Shown: one piece after another, positions 23,570-24,388 of the stretch | Position numbering within the stretch: the stretch's first letter is position 1 | How the letters are laid out: each line of letters begins with the position of its first letter | Source of the DNA: Thioalkalivibrio nitratireducens | GTDB taxonomy: Bacteria > Pseudomonadota > Gammaproteobacteria > Ectothiorhodospirales > Ectothiorhodospiraceae | Direction: 5' to 3' | Assembly: GCA_011390385.1 (NCBI GenBank) | Contig: JAABSN010000034.1 | Location: forward strand, 1-24,388 | Length of the DNA: 24,388 nucleotides | Notes under the pieces: model-generated | Told to the model about the DNA's origin: nothing | The model's input: only the letters and a program-made list of their open reading frames with translations | Database searches by the model: none | Position numbers and translations under genes: made by a program

Positions 23570-24388
23570 ACCGGGTGGCCCACAGGCCTGCGGCGGCGGT
23601 GCCCGCGCGGCGCCTGCCCCTGCCGGCTGTGCTGCTGCTCGCATCGGTGCTGATTGTGTGTGGCATTGTTGCGATGTTGCTCCTGCTGGATCGGGCGTGG
23701 CCACCGCCGTGGGAATCTTCCCTCGAATATTCCACCCGCATTCTGGCCCACGACGGGCAAACACTGCGCCTCTACACCACGCGGGAGGGCTACTGGCGAC
23801 TTCCAGCGGACCTCGAACGGATCGATCCGCGATTCATCGATCGGCTGATTGCGGCAGAGGATCAACGGTTCTTGCGCCACGCAGGCGTCGACCCGTTGGC
23901 GTTGCTGCGTGCCGGAGTTCAGGCCCTTCGGCACCGGCGGATCGTGTCCGGTGCGTCGACACTGACGATGCAGACCGTCCGCCTGCTGGAGCCCCGTCCC
24001 CGTCGACTGAGGAGCAAGGCCATCGAAATGTTCCGGGCCTGGCAGATGGAACGACGCATGGACAAGGCAACCATTCTCGAGTGGTACCTGACGCTTGCGC
24101 CATACGGGGGTAATCTGCAGGGGCTGACGGCTGCCAGCCAGTTCTATTTCGGCAAGGAACCCACCTACCTGACCCTGGACGAAAGTGCGCTGCTGATCGC
24201 GCTGCCGCAAGCGCCGGAGGCACGCAGACCGGACCGCCACCCCGAAGCGGCCAGAATCGCCCGTGACCGGCTGCTCGAGCGATGGCAGCGACAAGGGGAT
24301 ATCGATCGTCAGGCCTTCGCGGCCGCAAGCGCCAGTCCCGTTGTCGATCGCCGCATGCCGACCCCGCAACTGGCTCCACACCTGGCCG
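23545..24388 (+). CDS. pbpC: Penicillin-binding protein 1C, N-terminal part (cut by right edge)
   Basis: I read 281 codons to the window end. A cytosolic basic lead, one membrane anchor (about 27-48) and the GT51 glycosyltransferase domain are present. Catalytic E105 lies in IAAEDQRF, and GASTLTMQ (136-143), KAIEMFRAWQMERRM, ILEWYLTLAPYGG and the FGKEPTYLTLDESALL segment are all standard family blocks. The transpeptidase and C-terminal domains would lie beyond the window. It polymerises peptidoglycan strands at the inner membrane. The ATG at 23545 lies within the end of the A2M gene in another frame, so the two are translated together. In this pairing A2M is thought to guard the cell while PBP1C repairs wall damage. 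Confidence 0.95.
   Translation, partial: MAARAQSLNRVAHRPAAAVPARRLPLPAVLLLASVLIVCGIVAMLLLLDRAWPPPWESSLEYSTRILAHDGQTLRLYTTREGYWRLPADLERIDPRFIDRLIAAEDQRFLRHAGVDPLALLRAGVQALRHRRIVSGASTLTMQTVRLLEPRPRRLRSKAIEMFRAWQMERRMDKATILEWYLTLAPYGGNLQGLTAASQFYFGKEPTYLTLDESALLIALPQAPEARRPDRHPEAARIARDRLLERWQRQGDIDRQAFAAASASPVVDRRMPTPQLAPHLA

Noticed and set aside
21386..23764. 792-codon open frame antisense to the A2M gene
   Set aside because: Composition is typical of a shadow frame with no domain pattern; the plus-strand A2M is unambiguous.
1..24388. CRISPR arrays, rRNA, insertion sequences with transposases, prophage genes
   Set aside because: None seen: no regularly spaced repeats, no transposase or integrase motifs, and no rRNA-like stretches.

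Overview
The window is about 60% GC, with densely packed genes, bacterial Shine-Dalgarno signals and a tRNA that encodes its CCA end. The gene set (SrkA, PBP1C paired with alpha-2-macroglobulin, a PEP-CTERM-associated acyltransferase, PPK2, an Atg22-like MFS carrier, a SLC13/RCK permease beside a CysN-like protein) points to a gammaproteobacterium, possibly of the Chromatiales/Ectothiorhodospiraceae type. That placement is inferred from gene content only.

Layout. 1-2755 (minus): a SLC13-type anion permease followed by a CysN-like protein that has lost its GTPase motifs and runs off the left edge. 3056-4042 (plus): srkA. 4268-5014 (minus): a rhomboid protease. 5015-5590: no protein gene, but a strong candidate for a CsrB/RsmZ-like regulatory RNA on the minus strand. 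5591-13519 (minus): five collinear genes encoding a response regulator, a hybrid histidine kinase (HK-REC-Hpt), a GGDEF-EAL protein, an outer-membrane porin-like barrel and a small PstS-like periplasmic protein. 13520-14008: non-coding, with a palindromic repeat element. 14009-16479 (plus): a 29-codon upstream ORF coupled to an exosortase-associated acyltransferase, tRNA-Val(GAC), and ppk2. 16480-16769: a second copy of the repeat element. 16770-18134 (plus): an Atg22-like MFS transporter. 18374-24388 (plus): a bacterial alpha-2-macroglobulin overlapping pbpC, which is cut by the right edge.

How the genes may work together. The 5591-13519 block looks like one envelope-sensing and signalling unit. 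Its periplasmic binding-like protein and porin would face the outside, its GGDEF-EAL protein would set c-di-GMP, and its phosphorelay would end in a NarL/LuxR-type regulator. Directly downstream is the candidate RNA. Its minus-strand transcript would carry ten GGA motifs, several in hairpin loops, including one site that matches the RsmA/CsrA consensus ACANGGANGU. It ends in a strong intrinsic terminator and is preceded by a plausible promoter with a perfect palindrome just upstream. This is the most interesting undescribed element seen here. The A2M-pbpC pair is the known periplasmic protease-trap and peptidoglycan-repair pairing. The dead CysN-like protein next to a sulfate-type permease is the second most unusual item.
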